In this document: piece after piece, positions 33,687 to 42,777 of the stretch
Numbering within the stretch: position 1 is the stretch's first letter
Layout: each line of letters begins with the position of its first letter
Assembly: GCA_902595555.1 (NCBI GenBank)
Contig: CACJQM010000003.1
Location: 124,001 to 188,000 of the forward strand
Reading direction: 5' to 3'
Length of the DNA: 64,000 bases
Source: an uncultured Bacteroidota bacterium
Lineage (GTDB): Bacteria; Bacteroidota; Bacteroidia; Flavobacteriales; Flavobacteriaceae
Notes under the pieces: model-generated
Seen by the model: only the letters and a program-made list of their open reading frames with translations
Databases searched by the model: none
What the model was told of the DNA's origin: nothing
Translations under genes and position numbers: made by a program

Positions 33687-36377
33687 ATGTCTTACAATTT
33701 TATCGAAATAGAAGAAAAATGGCAGAAGTATTGGCTAGACAATAAAACTTTTAAAGCTGATAATAATTCTGAAAAACCTAAATATTACGTTTTAGATATG
33801 TTTCCATATCCATCTGGTTCTGGACTTCATGTTGGTCATCCTCTAGGTTATATAGCATCTGACATAGTTTCTAGATTCAAAAGAAGTAAAGGTTTTAATG
33901 TCCTTCATCCAATGGGTTTTGATTCATTTGGACTACCTGCTGAGCAATATGCTGTCAAAACAGGAAAACACCCCAAAAAAACAACAGAAGAAAATGTTGT
34001 CAGATTTAAAAATCAATTGAATAAATTAGGTTTATCATTTGATTGGGATAGAGAAATTAAAACAAGCGATAGTAGTTATTATCGTTGGACTCAGTGGATT
34101 TTTTTAAAATTATTCAACAGTTATTATGATCAGCAGCTTAATAAAGCTCAACCCATAGAAAAATTAAAAATTCCAAAAAACCTGAATGACGAAGAAAAAG
34201 AGTCTTTTATAGATTCTAAAAGGTTAGCGTATGTTGACACAATAGATGTTAATTGGTGTGAGGAATTGGGAACTGTACTTGCTAATGAAGAGGTTATAGG
34301 TGGTTTAAGTGAAAGAGGAGGATTTCCTGTCGTTAAAAGACCGATGAAACAATGGGTCATGAGAATAACAGATTATGCAGATAGATTACTTGATGATTTA
34401 TCCGAATTGGACTGGCCTGAATCTATAAAATTATCTCAACAAAACTGGATTGGAAAGTCCGAGGGAGCTGAAATAAAGTTTTCAATTGATAATAATAATT
34501 CTATTGAGGTATTTACAACTAGGCCAGATACAATTTTTGGTGCAACATATTTAGTATTAGCACCTGAACATCCTTTGATAAATCATATAACCACTGATGA
34601 ATATAGAAAATCAATAAGTCATTATGTTGAACAGGCTTCAAAAAAAAGTGATTTAGAGAGGCAAGAAAACGAAAAAAATAAAACAGGTGTTTTCACTGGA
34701 GCTTTTGCATTAAATCCTATTTCAAACGAAAAAATCCCTGTATGGATATCCGATTATGTTCTTTTTTCTTACGGTACTGGCGCTATAATGGCAGTGCCTG
34801 CACATGATGAAAGAGATAATGAGTTTGCAAAAAAATTTAACCTCAAAATAATTAAAGTAATTGATGGTGGCAATGGCGATGAGTGTTACAAGGGTAATGG
34901 TTCCATGATTAATTGTGGAGAATATGACGGAATTGATAATATAAAATTCAAATCGATTGTAGTTGAAAAATTAGAAAGTGAAAACAAAGGAAATAAAACG
35001 ACCAATTATAAATTAAGAGATTGGATTTTTACACGTCAAAGATATTGGGGTGAGCCAATTCCAATAATTTACGATGGAAATAAAAAGAAAGCTCTTGAAT
35101 TTAATGAGTTGCCTCTTGAATTACCAGAAGTTGAAAGTTATTTACCAACTAATGACGGTTTGTCGCCCTTGGCAAGGAATAAAGATTGGGTCAATATTTC
35201 AATTAATGGCAAGAATTATAAAAGAGAAACGAATACAATGCCACAGTGGGCTGGATCATGTTGGTATTTTTTAAGATTTATTGATCCTGAAAATAATAAT
35301 GAGTTTGCAAATAAAGATCTCATCAAATATTGGATGCCAGTTGATCTCTATATTGGAGGTGCAGAACATGCCGTTCTTCATTTGCTATATGCAAGATTTT
35401 GGCATAAAGTTCTATTTGACTTGGATTATGTTAGCAGTACTGAACCATTTAAACAACTTGTTAATCAAGGAATGATTTTAGGAAATAGTGCTTTTGCTCA
35501 TAGAATAAAAAATACTAATGATTTCATTTCATTTGATATGCTCAAGGATGAAAAGACACAAAAAATTCATGTTGATATATCATTTGTAGATGAAAAAAAT
35601 AGATTAAATATTGAGAGGTTAAAACAAAACAATCCAGAATTTAATGGTGTAAATTTTATAAAAGGCGAATCATTTTATGTTTCAAGAGATATTGAAAAAA
35701 TGTCTAAATCTAGATATAATGTAATTAGTCCTGATGATATTTGTAAAAGGTATGGAGCTGATACTTTAAGAATGTATGAGATGTTTCTTGGGCCAATAGA
35801 TCAGTCTAAGCCTTGGAATACAGCTGGAATTTCAGGCGTATTTTCTTTTTTGAACAAGTTTTGGAATTTGTTTCATATAAATGAAAAATTTTATGTTAGT
35901 GATGATCAACCCAGTGATGAAGCTTTAAAAATTTATCACAAAACTGTAAAAAAGGTTGTTAATGATATTGATAAATTTTCATTTAACACATCTGTTAGCG
36001 CATTTATGATTTGTATTAATGAGCTATCTTCAATAGGTTGTAATTCCAGAAATATACTATCTAATTTATGTATTTTGCTTTCACCATTTGCCCCTCATAT
36101 TTGTGAGGAAATTTGGTCTCTTCTTGGGAATGATAAATCCATTTCATATGAAAAATATCCAGAATTTGATGAAAAGTTTTTGGAGGAGTCAGTTATTGAA
36201 TACCCTGTTTCTTTCAATGGAAAGCTGCGTTTTAAAATTAGCTTACAAAGCAATATAGAATTAAAAGAAGTTGAAAGTGTGGTTAATAACCATGAGCTAA
36301 CGAATAAATATTTAGACGGTAAATCAATAAAAAAAATAATTTTTGTCCCAAAAAAAATTATAAACGTTGTATATTAA
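33687..36377 (+). CDS. leuS: Leucine--tRNA ligase
   Basis: This class I synthetase has 896 residues. The HIGH-type motif is PYPSGSGLHVGHPLGY near 40. The CP1 editing domain (about 225-425) has the Thr-rich TTRPDTIFGATY and the Asp-bearing MAVPAHDERDNEFA, and the KMSKS loop is IEKMSKSRYN. The anticodon-binding and C-terminal domains follow. It is longer than the 860-residue E. coli enzyme, partly through an insertion before KMSKS (about 610-670), to my recollection a Bacteroidota feature. The last codons overlap the convergent lpxB by 4 bases. Confidence 0.97.
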   Translation: MSYNFIEIEEKWQKYWLDNKTFKADNNSEKPKYYVLDMFPYPSGSGLHVGHPLGYIASDIVSRFKRSKGFNVLHPMGFDSFGLPAEQYAVKTGKHPKKTTEENVVRFKNQLNKLGLSFDWDREIKTSDSSYYRWTQWIFLKLFNSYYDQQLNKAQPIEKLKIPKNLNDEEKESFIDSKRLAYVDTIDVNWCEELGTVLANEEVIGGLSERGGFPVVKRPMKQWVMRITDYADRLLDDLSELDWPESIKLSQQNWIGKSEGAEIKFSIDNNNSIEVFTTRPDTIFGATYLVLAPEHPLINHITTDEYRKSISHYVEQASKKSDLERQENEKNKTGVFTGAFALNPISNEKIPVWISDYVLFSYGTGAIMAVPAHDERDNEFAKKFNLKIIKVIDGGNGDECYKGNGSMINCGEYDGIDNIKFKSIVVEKLESENKGNKTTNYKLRDWIFTRQRYWGEPIPIIYDGNKKKALEFNELPLELPEVESYLPTNDGLSPLARNKDWVNISINGKNYKRETNTMPQWAGSCWYFLRFIDPENNNEFANKDLIKYWMPVDLYIGGAEHAVLHLLYARFWHKVLFDLDYVSSTEPFKQLVNQGMILGNSAFAHRIKNTNDFISFDMLKDEKTQKIHVDISFVDEKNRLNIERLKQNNPEFNGVNFIKGESFYVSRDIEKMSKSRYNVISPDDICKRYGADTLRMYEMFLGPIDQSKPWNTAGISGVFSFLNKFWNLFHINEKFYVSDDQPSDEALKIYHKTVKKVVNDIDKFSFNTSVSAFMICINELSSIGCNSRNILSNLCILLSPFAPHICEEIWSLLGNDKSISYEKYPEFDEKFLEESVIEYPVSFNGKLRFKISLQSNIELKEVESVVNNHELTNKYLDGKSIKKIIFVPKKIINVVY

Positions 36378-37459
36378 TTATTATTAATATGGTAAACTAT
36401 CTTGCTTTCAATATTTTCTCCCCTCAATAATTTTTTTAAATTTTTATAATCTTTTTTTATTGATATTTCTTTTTCTGTGAGAATTAGCTTTAATTCACTT
36501 TTAATATTTTTTGCATTAACATCCGATTGAATTAATTCCTTTACTGTTTCTTTATTTAATATTAAGTTCACTAATGAAATAAAATTTATTTTGATAAACA
36601 ATCTAGCTAGAAACATATTGAATGAATTGGTAACGTAACAAACAATTTGCGGTGTACCGATAAGTGCCGTTTCTAAAGTTGCTGTTCCGCTTGTCACTAT
36701 TGCAGCTTTTGAGTTGTTTAATAACTCGTAAGTTTGATTGAATACAATTCTAATATTTTTATTTTTAATTACCTTATTGTATGTTTCCTTTTTAATATGA
36801 TTTAGACCAGCTACAACAAATTCATATTCTTCAAAATCATTCGTAATATCTAGTATTTTGTCCAATATCAAATTAATTTCTTGCTTTCTGCTTCCAGGAA
36901 GAATCGCAATTATCGGTTTTTTATTATTTTTTTTATTAAATGATTTAAGAGACTCATCAATTATGTTTACTAAAGGATGTCCAAAATATTGAACATTGTA
37001 ATTATGTTTTTTTTCATAAAATTCTTTCTCAAATGGTAGGATCACATACATCTGATTAATATATCTCTTTATTGATTTTACACGATTTTCTTTCCAGGCC
37101 CAAATTTGAGGACTAATGTAAAAATAGTTGTTAAAGCTTTTCTTCTTTGCCCATTTGGCAATTCTAAGGTTAAACCCGGGATAATCAATAAAAATTAATT
37201 TATCAGGTTTAAATTTTAATATATCTTTCTTGCAAAAACTTAAATTTTTTAAAATTTTAAAAATATTTTTTAGGACTTCAAGGAAACCCATAAATGCCAG
37301 GTCTTTGTAATGCATTACTAATTCACCACCGGAATTTTTCATAAGGTCACCTCCCCAACATCTTATCTTAGCTTTTGGATTTTGTTGTAAAATTTCTTTG
37401 ATAAGCCTTGAACCATATATATCACCTGAGGGTTCTCCAGCAATAATATAATACTTCAT
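36374..37459 (-). CDS. lpxB: Lipid-A-disaccharide synthase
   Basis: LpxB joins UDP-diacylglucosamine and lipid X in lipid A synthesis at the inner membrane. I start at the ATG at 37459 (MKYYIIAGEPSGDIYGSRLI), one base after the surE stop, giving 361 residues. It shows the GT-B fold motifs: FIDYPGFNLRIAKWAKK, YFYISPQIWAWKENRVKSIK, the FYGHP-like VQYFGHPLVN, IAILPGSRKQEI and the C-terminal VTSGTATLETALIGTPQIV. This gene indicates that the cell makes lipid A. Confidence 0.96.
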   Translation of the reverse strand: MKYYIIAGEPSGDIYGSRLIKEILQQNPKAKIRCWGGDLMKNSGGELVMHYKDLAFMGFLEVLKNIFKILKNLSFCKKDILKFKPDKLIFIDYPGFNLRIAKWAKKKSFNNYFYISPQIWAWKENRVKSIKRYINQMYVILPFEKEFYEKKHNYNVQYFGHPLVNIIDESLKSFNKKNNKKPIIAILPGSRKQEINLILDKILDITNDFEEYEFVVAGLNHIKKETYNKVIKNKNIRIVFNQTYELLNNSKAAIVTSGTATLETALIGTPQIVCYVTNSFNMFLARLFIKINFISLVNLILNKETVKELIQSDVNAKNIKSELKLILTEKEISIKKDYKNLKKLLRGENIESKIVYHINNN

Positions 37460-37460
37460 A

Positions 37461-38231
37461 TTAAAGATTCCAGGATTTAATTTTGTCAATTACCTCATAG
37501 TTGGTCAAATCAAACTTAACAGGTACAACAGAAACAAAACCATTTTTCAAAGCCCATTCATCAGATTCAGTTGACTTATCATTATTAATAAATTCACCTG
37601 TCAACCAATAGTATTCTCTACCTTGTGGGTTGGTTCTTTTATCAAATTTTTCAATCCAATAAGCATTTGCTTGATTACAAACTTTTATTCCTTTTATTTC
37701 TTTCTTTTCCAAATTAGGAATATTCACATTCAATGCAGTTCCTGATGGTATGCCCTCAGATAAGGCTTTGATGGTGATTTTCTTGGCAATATCTTTAATC
37801 CTTTCAAAATTTGCTTTCCAACTATAGTCAAGTAATGAAAAGCCAATAGCAGGAACCCCTTCAATGCTAGCTTCAATTGCTGCGCTCATGGTTCCAGAAT
37901 AGATTACATTAATTGATGCATTTGAGCCATGGTTGATGCCAGACACACACAAATCAGGCTTTTTTTGAAGAATCTCATTAATTCCTAGTTTAACACAATC
38001 AGCAGGTGTGCCGGAGCAAGAATATTCTATTTGAGGCCCATCATCGATTTTTATTTTATGACATTGTAATGTTGAATTTATTGTTATGGCATGCCCCATT
38101 GCAGATTGAGGACTGTCAGGCGCTACAACTACAACATCACCAATTTCATTCATTACTGAAATTAATGTTCTAATTCCAGGAGCAGTTATACCATCATCAT
38201 TTGTAACTAAAATTAAAGGTTTATCAGCCAT
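37461..38231 (-). CDS. surE: 5'/3'-nucleotidase SurE
   Basis: SurE is a metal-dependent nucleoside monophosphatase linked to stationary-phase survival. The 256-residue protein has the family signature LILVTNDDGITAPGIRTL with the metal-binding Asp pair, VVAPDSPQSAMGHAITI, SGINHGSNAS and YSGTMSAAIEASIEGVPAIG. It is followed immediately by lpxB, so they form an operon. Confidence 0.96.
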   Translation of the reverse strand: MADKPLILVTNDDGITAPGIRTLISVMNEIGDVVVVAPDSPQSAMGHAITINSTLQCHKIKIDDGPQIEYSCSGTPADCVKLGINEILQKKPDLCVSGINHGSNASINVIYSGTMSAAIEASIEGVPAIGFSLLDYSWKANFERIKDIAKKITIKALSEGIPSGTALNVNIPNLEKKEIKGIKVCNQANAYWIEKFDKRTNPQGREYYWLTGEFINNDKSTESDEWALKNGFVSVVPVKFDLTNYEVIDKIKSWNL

Positions 38232-38250
38232 TCTTGGTATAGTTATTGGA

Positions 38251-38258
38251 CAAAAGTA
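38251..38258 (-). promoter_or_regulatory. -7 promoter box of surE-lpxB
   Basis: On the minus strand this reads TACTTTTG, an exact TAnnTTTG match, 19 bases before the surE start in the 98-base divergent gap to the prc gene. A TTG 22 bases further upstream is a loose -33 candidate. Confidence 0.45.
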
Positions 38259-38329
38259 ACTAATTCAATATACTTTTATACAAAACACTAATTCTAATAT
38301 TTAAATTTATTTATTTTTATAAGTTCTTG

Positions 38330-40432
38330 ATGAAATTTAATTTTTTACATATTGTAGCAATCGTAGCGATCATCTTATTTGGATTCTCATTTTCTGAAGA
38401 AAAATTTTCTGATCCAAATAAGGAAAAGTTATTAATTGAAGTGGTAAAGTATGTAGTTGAAAAAGGTCATTACAGTACATTAGATATAAATGATGACATT
38501 TCTGAGAAAATTTACAATACTTATTTAGAGCAACTCGATGCACAAAAAAGGTTTTTTCTTCAATCAGATATAAGACAATTTGAAAAATATAAGTTTAAAC
38601 TTGATGACCAACTAAAAGATCAAGATTTAACGTTTTTTAATTTAGTTTACGAAACTTCTAGGAAAAGAATAAATGAAGTAAAGCTTTATTACGAAGAGAT
38701 TATGAATAATAGTTTTGATTTTTCTTCAAATGAAGATATAAACTTAGACTTTGAAAATAAATCTTATGCAAGAAATAGTAATGAGATTAAAAATAGATGG
38801 AGAAAACAACTTAAGTATTCTACGCTCGATATAATTAGTTTAAAGCTTGGAGATTCTATTAAAGTAATTGATAATAAAACTAGAAATGAGTCTATGAGTC
38901 TGATTAAAAAAAATACTGATGATTTTTTCGATTATGTTGAAGAGATGGATAGGGATGATTGGTTTGCAAACTATATTAATGCATTTTTAAATCAATTAGA
39001 TCCACACACGGTGTATTTTAATCCTGAAGATAAGGATAGGTTTGACACCAATATCTCTGGTAAATTTGATGGAATAGGAGCCAGGCTACAAAAAACTGAA
39101 GGAACAGTTAAGATAGTGGATATCATTGTTGGTGGACCAATATGGAAAGATAAATTACTTGATGTTGGTGATATAATTTTAAAGGTTGCTCAGGAAAACC
39201 AAGATCCAGTTAATATAATTGGAATGAAGCTTGACGATGCTATAAAATTAATAAAGGGCCCAGCAGATTCATTTGTTACATTAACAGTCAAAAAAATTTC
39301 AGGTGAAATAAAAGATGTTTTAATTAAACGTGGTGTTGTAGAACTGGAGGAGTTGTATGCTAAATCAACACTAATTAATAAGGGTGATAAAAATTACGGA
39401 TATATAAGTCTTCCCAAATTTTACATTGATTTTTCTGATAGAAAAAGTAGAAATTCAGCTAATGACGTTAAGAACGAAATAATCAAGTTAAAAAATAATG
39501 GTATTAGTGGTCTCATACTAGATTTGAGAAATAATGGAGGTGGAGCTTTGCAAACAGTGGTTGACATGACGGGTCTATTTATTGAAAGAGGTCCAATAGT
39601 TCAGGTTAAATCTACAGGAAATAGAAAACAAATATTATATGATAAAGATCCTCAAGTTGTATGGGACGGTCCTTTGGTCATATTGATGAATAAAATGTCA
39701 GCATCAGCATCTGAAATCCTGGCTGGTGCGTTACAGGATTATAATCGTGCAGTAATCATTGGTAATGAAAAATCTTTCGGCAAAGGAACAGTTCAAAATG
39801 TCATTGATTTAAATCGATTTATCTCTAACTCTTCTTATGATTTAGGAGCTTTAAAAATAACCACTGATAAGTTTTACAGAATAAATGGAGAATCTGTTCA
39901 GCTTGAAGGTGTCAAAAGTGATATAGTAATTCCTGATTCATATAAGTATATTTTCAATGGAGAAAAAGATGAAAAAAATCCCTTACAATGGGACAAAATT
40001 ACCCCTGCAAACTTTGATAAGTGGGCAAAAAGAGATTATTTAAATAAAATATCTTCAGAGAACCAGAGTAGAATAGATAATGATGATTATTATTCACTAA
40101 TAAATGATAGGGCACAATGGTTAAAAGATCAACAATCGAATAAAACTATCTCACTAAACTTTAATTCATATAACAACTTTTTGACTAAACAAAGAGAAAA
40201 AAATAAAAGATTTGAAAGTTTAAATAAGTACGAAAACACCTTAAATTTCAAGCTCTTAAAAACAGAAAAACAATACATAATGTCAAACAAAGAGCTTCTA
40301 AGCAGTAGAAATAGATGGCACAGAAACTTAACAAAAGACCTTTATCTTGAAGAAGGTGTTAAAGCCCTAGAAATGTTATCTTTATTAGACAAGAATATTA
40401 TTCTTGCGAATAATGACAAACTGTTAAAGTGA
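38330..40432 (+). CDS. Carboxy-terminal processing protease (S41 family, Prc/Tsp type)
   Basis: This periplasmic serine protease acts on proteins with exposed C-termini. I start at the ATG at 38330; the track's TTG adds one residue. The 700-residue protein has an N-terminal signal or anchor (about 3-20) and the Prc N-terminal helical region. A PDZ domain follows (about 230-320, FDGIGARLQKTEGTVKIVDI), then the S41 catalytic part with LILDLRNNGGGALQ, the Ser motif MSASASEILAGALQDY and the Lys motif SFGKGTVQNV. A long C-terminal extension (about 520-700) is as in Prc. Confidence 0.94.
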   Translation: MKFNFLHIVAIVAIILFGFSFSEEKFSDPNKEKLLIEVVKYVVEKGHYSTLDINDDISEKIYNTYLEQLDAQKRFFLQSDIRQFEKYKFKLDDQLKDQDLTFFNLVYETSRKRINEVKLYYEEIMNNSFDFSSNEDINLDFENKSYARNSNEIKNRWRKQLKYSTLDIISLKLGDSIKVIDNKTRNESMSLIKKNTDDFFDYVEEMDRDDWFANYINAFLNQLDPHTVYFNPEDKDRFDTNISGKFDGIGARLQKTEGTVKIVDIIVGGPIWKDKLLDVGDIILKVAQENQDPVNIIGMKLDDAIKLIKGPADSFVTLTVKKISGEIKDVLIKRGVVELEELYAKSTLINKGDKNYGYISLPKFYIDFSDRKSRNSANDVKNEIIKLKNNGISGLILDLRNNGGGALQTVVDMTGLFIERGPIVQVKSTGNRKQILYDKDPQVVWDGPLVILMNKMSASASEILAGALQDYNRAVIIGNEKSFGKGTVQNVIDLNRFISNSSYDLGALKITTDKFYRINGESVQLEGVKSDIVIPDSYKYIFNGEKDEKNPLQWDKITPANFDKWAKRDYLNKISSENQSRIDNDDYYSLINDRAQWLKDQQSNKTISLNFNSYNNFLTKQREKNKRFESLNKYENTLNFKLLKTEKQYIMSNKELLSSRNRWHRNLTKDLYLEEGVKALEMLSLLDKNIILANNDKLLK

Positions 40433-41532
40433 TTCCGTTTAAGAAATTAGGTTTTAAATCCTTCAATAATATCCCTTATTATTTATCCCTATCATTTATT
40501 TTTATTTGCGTATTTATTTCAATCTTTTCTTTTTTCATAATCCCTGACAAAAGTGCCAGTGCAAATAGCATGAATCTTAATATTCAGTCGATGAAGCCAG
40601 GTTTTAAAGTTAAAATATTGTCCCTCCCAAGTTTTGAAAAAAGAAATTTAAAATCATATTTTTTGGGTTTAGAAGAACCAATTGTACAGTATGCAATAAA
40701 TGATTACAGGTTTTCAAATGATTCTATTATTTTTTCTATTTATAATAAGTTTAATGAATTTGAGGAAATTAAGTCATTCCCTCTTTCAATATTTAAAAAA
40801 GAGGGTAATAATGTACAAAATAATGTACATAATATTCAAGATTTAGTTTCTAAAGGTTACATAAGTGAAAAAATATTTTTATTTGGCACTGATCTTTACG
40901 GTCGTGATCTGTTTAGTAGAGTTTTATTAGGAACTCGAGTATCTCTTTCAATCGGTATAATGGCTGTTTTAATTTCAACGTTTATTGGTCTATTATTTGG
41001 CTCAATTGGTGGTTATTTTGGTGGTGTTTTGGATAAAATTATAGTTTATGTAATCAACGTTTTTTGGTCTATCCCCACATTATTACTAGTAATTGCCATT
41101 TCACTATCACTTGGTAAGGGTTTTTGGCAAGTATATATAGCTATTGGATTTTCAGTTTGGGTTGATGTTGCTAGATTGGTTAGGGGCAAAGTAATCTCTG
41201 AAAAAAATAAAGATTATATATCCGCATCTAAAATTTTAGGTTTTAATAATTTTTATATTATCGTATACCACATTTTACCGAACATTATTGGACCAATTTT
41301 AATTATTGCTGCTGCCAATTTCGCATCTAGTATATTACTTGAAAGTGGTTTAAGCTTTCTTGGGATTGGTACCCAACCACCTCTACCTAGTTGGGGATAT
41401 ATGATAAAAGAAAATTATCAATATATAATTTTGGGTAATGCCTATCTTGCACTAATTCCAGCGTTATGTTTAGTTTTTTTGGTTTCTAGCTTTATGTTTT
41501 TATCTAATTATTATTCTGATAAAAAAGTTTAA
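40429..41532 (+). CDS. DppC/OppC-type ABC transporter permease
   Basis: This inner-membrane permease of the peptide/nickel ABC class has 367 residues, starting at a GTG that overlaps the protease stop (GTGA). After the first helix (about 17-37) comes a periplasmic insertion of about 120 residues. It is followed by LFGTDLYGRDLFSRVLLGTR and five helices with the EAA-like coupling loop SASKILGFNNFYIIVYHILP. No ATPase, DppB or binding protein lies here, so the partners must be elsewhere. The substrate is unknown. It abuts rodA tail to tail with no spacer. Confidence 0.9.
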   Translation: MIPFKKLGFKSFNNIPYYLSLSFIFICVFISIFSFFIIPDKSASANSMNLNIQSMKPGFKVKILSLPSFEKRNLKSYFLGLEEPIVQYAINDYRFSNDSIIFSIYNKFNEFEEIKSFPLSIFKKEGNNVQNNVHNIQDLVSKGYISEKIFLFGTDLYGRDLFSRVLLGTRVSLSIGIMAVLISTFIGLLFGSIGGYFGGVLDKIIVYVINVFWSIPTLLLVIAISLSLGKGFWQVYIAIGFSVWVDVARLVRGKVISEKNKDYISASKILGFNNFYIIVYHILPNIIGPILIIAAANFASSILLESGLSFLGIGTQPPLPSWGYMIKENYQYIILGNAYLALIPALCLVFLVSSFMFLSNYYSDKKV

Positions 41533-42777
41533 TTACCATCTTTCCTTCTTATTGGAATCTATTTTTATGTAACCTGCAAAAAGTATTGTAAACGCTAACA
41601 TACTTGATCCACCGTAACTTATAAATGGCAAAGGAATTCCTACACTTGGAAATATACCTATCACCATTGAAACATTTACTGCAAAGTGAAATAATATTAA
41701 TGTTATAACACAATAGGAATATATTTTATGAAAAAGATTTCTTTGAGTTGAAGTTCTTTCAATTATCCTTAGTAAAAGCACACTAAAAATTATAATAGTA
41801 ACTAATGATCCTAAAAAACCCCACTCTTCGCCGATTGTAGCAAAAATATAATCACTATGTTGTTCTGGTATGAAATCGCCCTTTGTTTGTGAACCTTTCA
41901 AAAATCCCTCTCCTAAGATTCCCCCTGATTTAAATGCAAGTTGAGATTGATTTGTATTGTAACCAATCCCTTTTAAATCATCGTCTAAACCAAGTACAAC
42001 GTTAAATCTATCTCTATGTCTTTGTTCAAAAATATTATTAAAAATAAAATCAACACAAAGAATAAAAACTATAGAACTTATCGCATAATATACTAGTCTA
42101 GTTTTTGAAAGAGCATTGTATAATTTATAAACAAAGAATAAAGCGAATAATCCACTTAAAAAAATTAACATATTAGTTTTTCCAAAGAATATTGTAAGTA
42201 GGAAAAGAAAAATTGATGCAGTGAAAATATTCATATATATGGATGGTAATCCTACTATATGTAAAACCAAGTAAAATCCTAAAAATATTAGTGCTGTTCC
42301 AGGATCAGGCTGTAGTACAATTAATATTAAAGGAATTGAAATTATTAAGAAACTATAAAATTGTATACTTAATTTTTTTATGTCAGAGTGAATGTTACTC
42401 AAAAATTTAGCAAGCGCTAAAGCTGTAACAGGCTTCATAAATTCAGATGGCTGAAAACTAAATCCAGCAATTGAAAACCATGATCTAGATCCATTAACTT
42501 CATTTCCAAAAAACAGTACACCTATTAGTAAAAAAACCATCAATAAGTATATAATACTTCCGTATTTGAAATATATTTTTATATCTGGTATCATACACAA
42601 AAAGAATGTAAAAATACATATAGAAAAAAAGAATAATTGTTTACCAAAAAAATTGTCTAATGAGAAAAAATTCATTTCATTAAAATATGTACTTGAATAA
42701 ATATTAACTAATCCAATAATCATCAAAGAAATAACCAATAAACAAGAGACGATATCATAGTTTTTTATACTATTCAT
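41533..42777 (-). CDS. rodA: Rod shape-determining protein RodA (SEDS glycosyltransferase)
   Basis: RodA polymerises lipid II glycan strands for side-wall growth together with PBP2. The 414-residue protein has about ten helices and the SEDS motifs: GFSFQPSEFMKPVTALALAK, VLQPDPGTALIFLG, EQHSDYIFATIGEEWGFLGS and the C-terminal FPSVGIPLPFISYGGSSML. The gene overlaps mrdA by 8 bases. It is the last gene of the mreB-mreC-mreD-mrdA-rodA operon, which indicates a rod-shaped cell. Confidence 0.97.
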   Translation of the reverse strand: MNSIKNYDIVSCLLVISLMIIGLVNIYSSTYFNEMNFFSLDNFFGKQLFFFSICIFTFFLCMIPDIKIYFKYGSIIYLLMVFLLIGVLFFGNEVNGSRSWFSIAGFSFQPSEFMKPVTALALAKFLSNIHSDIKKLSIQFYSFLIISIPLILIVLQPDPGTALIFLGFYLVLHIVGLPSIYMNIFTASIFLFLLTIFFGKTNMLIFLSGLFALFFVYKLYNALSKTRLVYYAISSIVFILCVDFIFNNIFEQRHRDRFNVVLGLDDDLKGIGYNTNQSQLAFKSGGILGEGFLKGSQTKGDFIPEQHSDYIFATIGEEWGFLGSLVTIIIFSVLLLRIIERTSTQRNLFHKIYSYCVITLILFHFAVNVSMVIGIFPSVGIPLPFISYGGSSMLAFTILFAGYIKIDSNKKERW

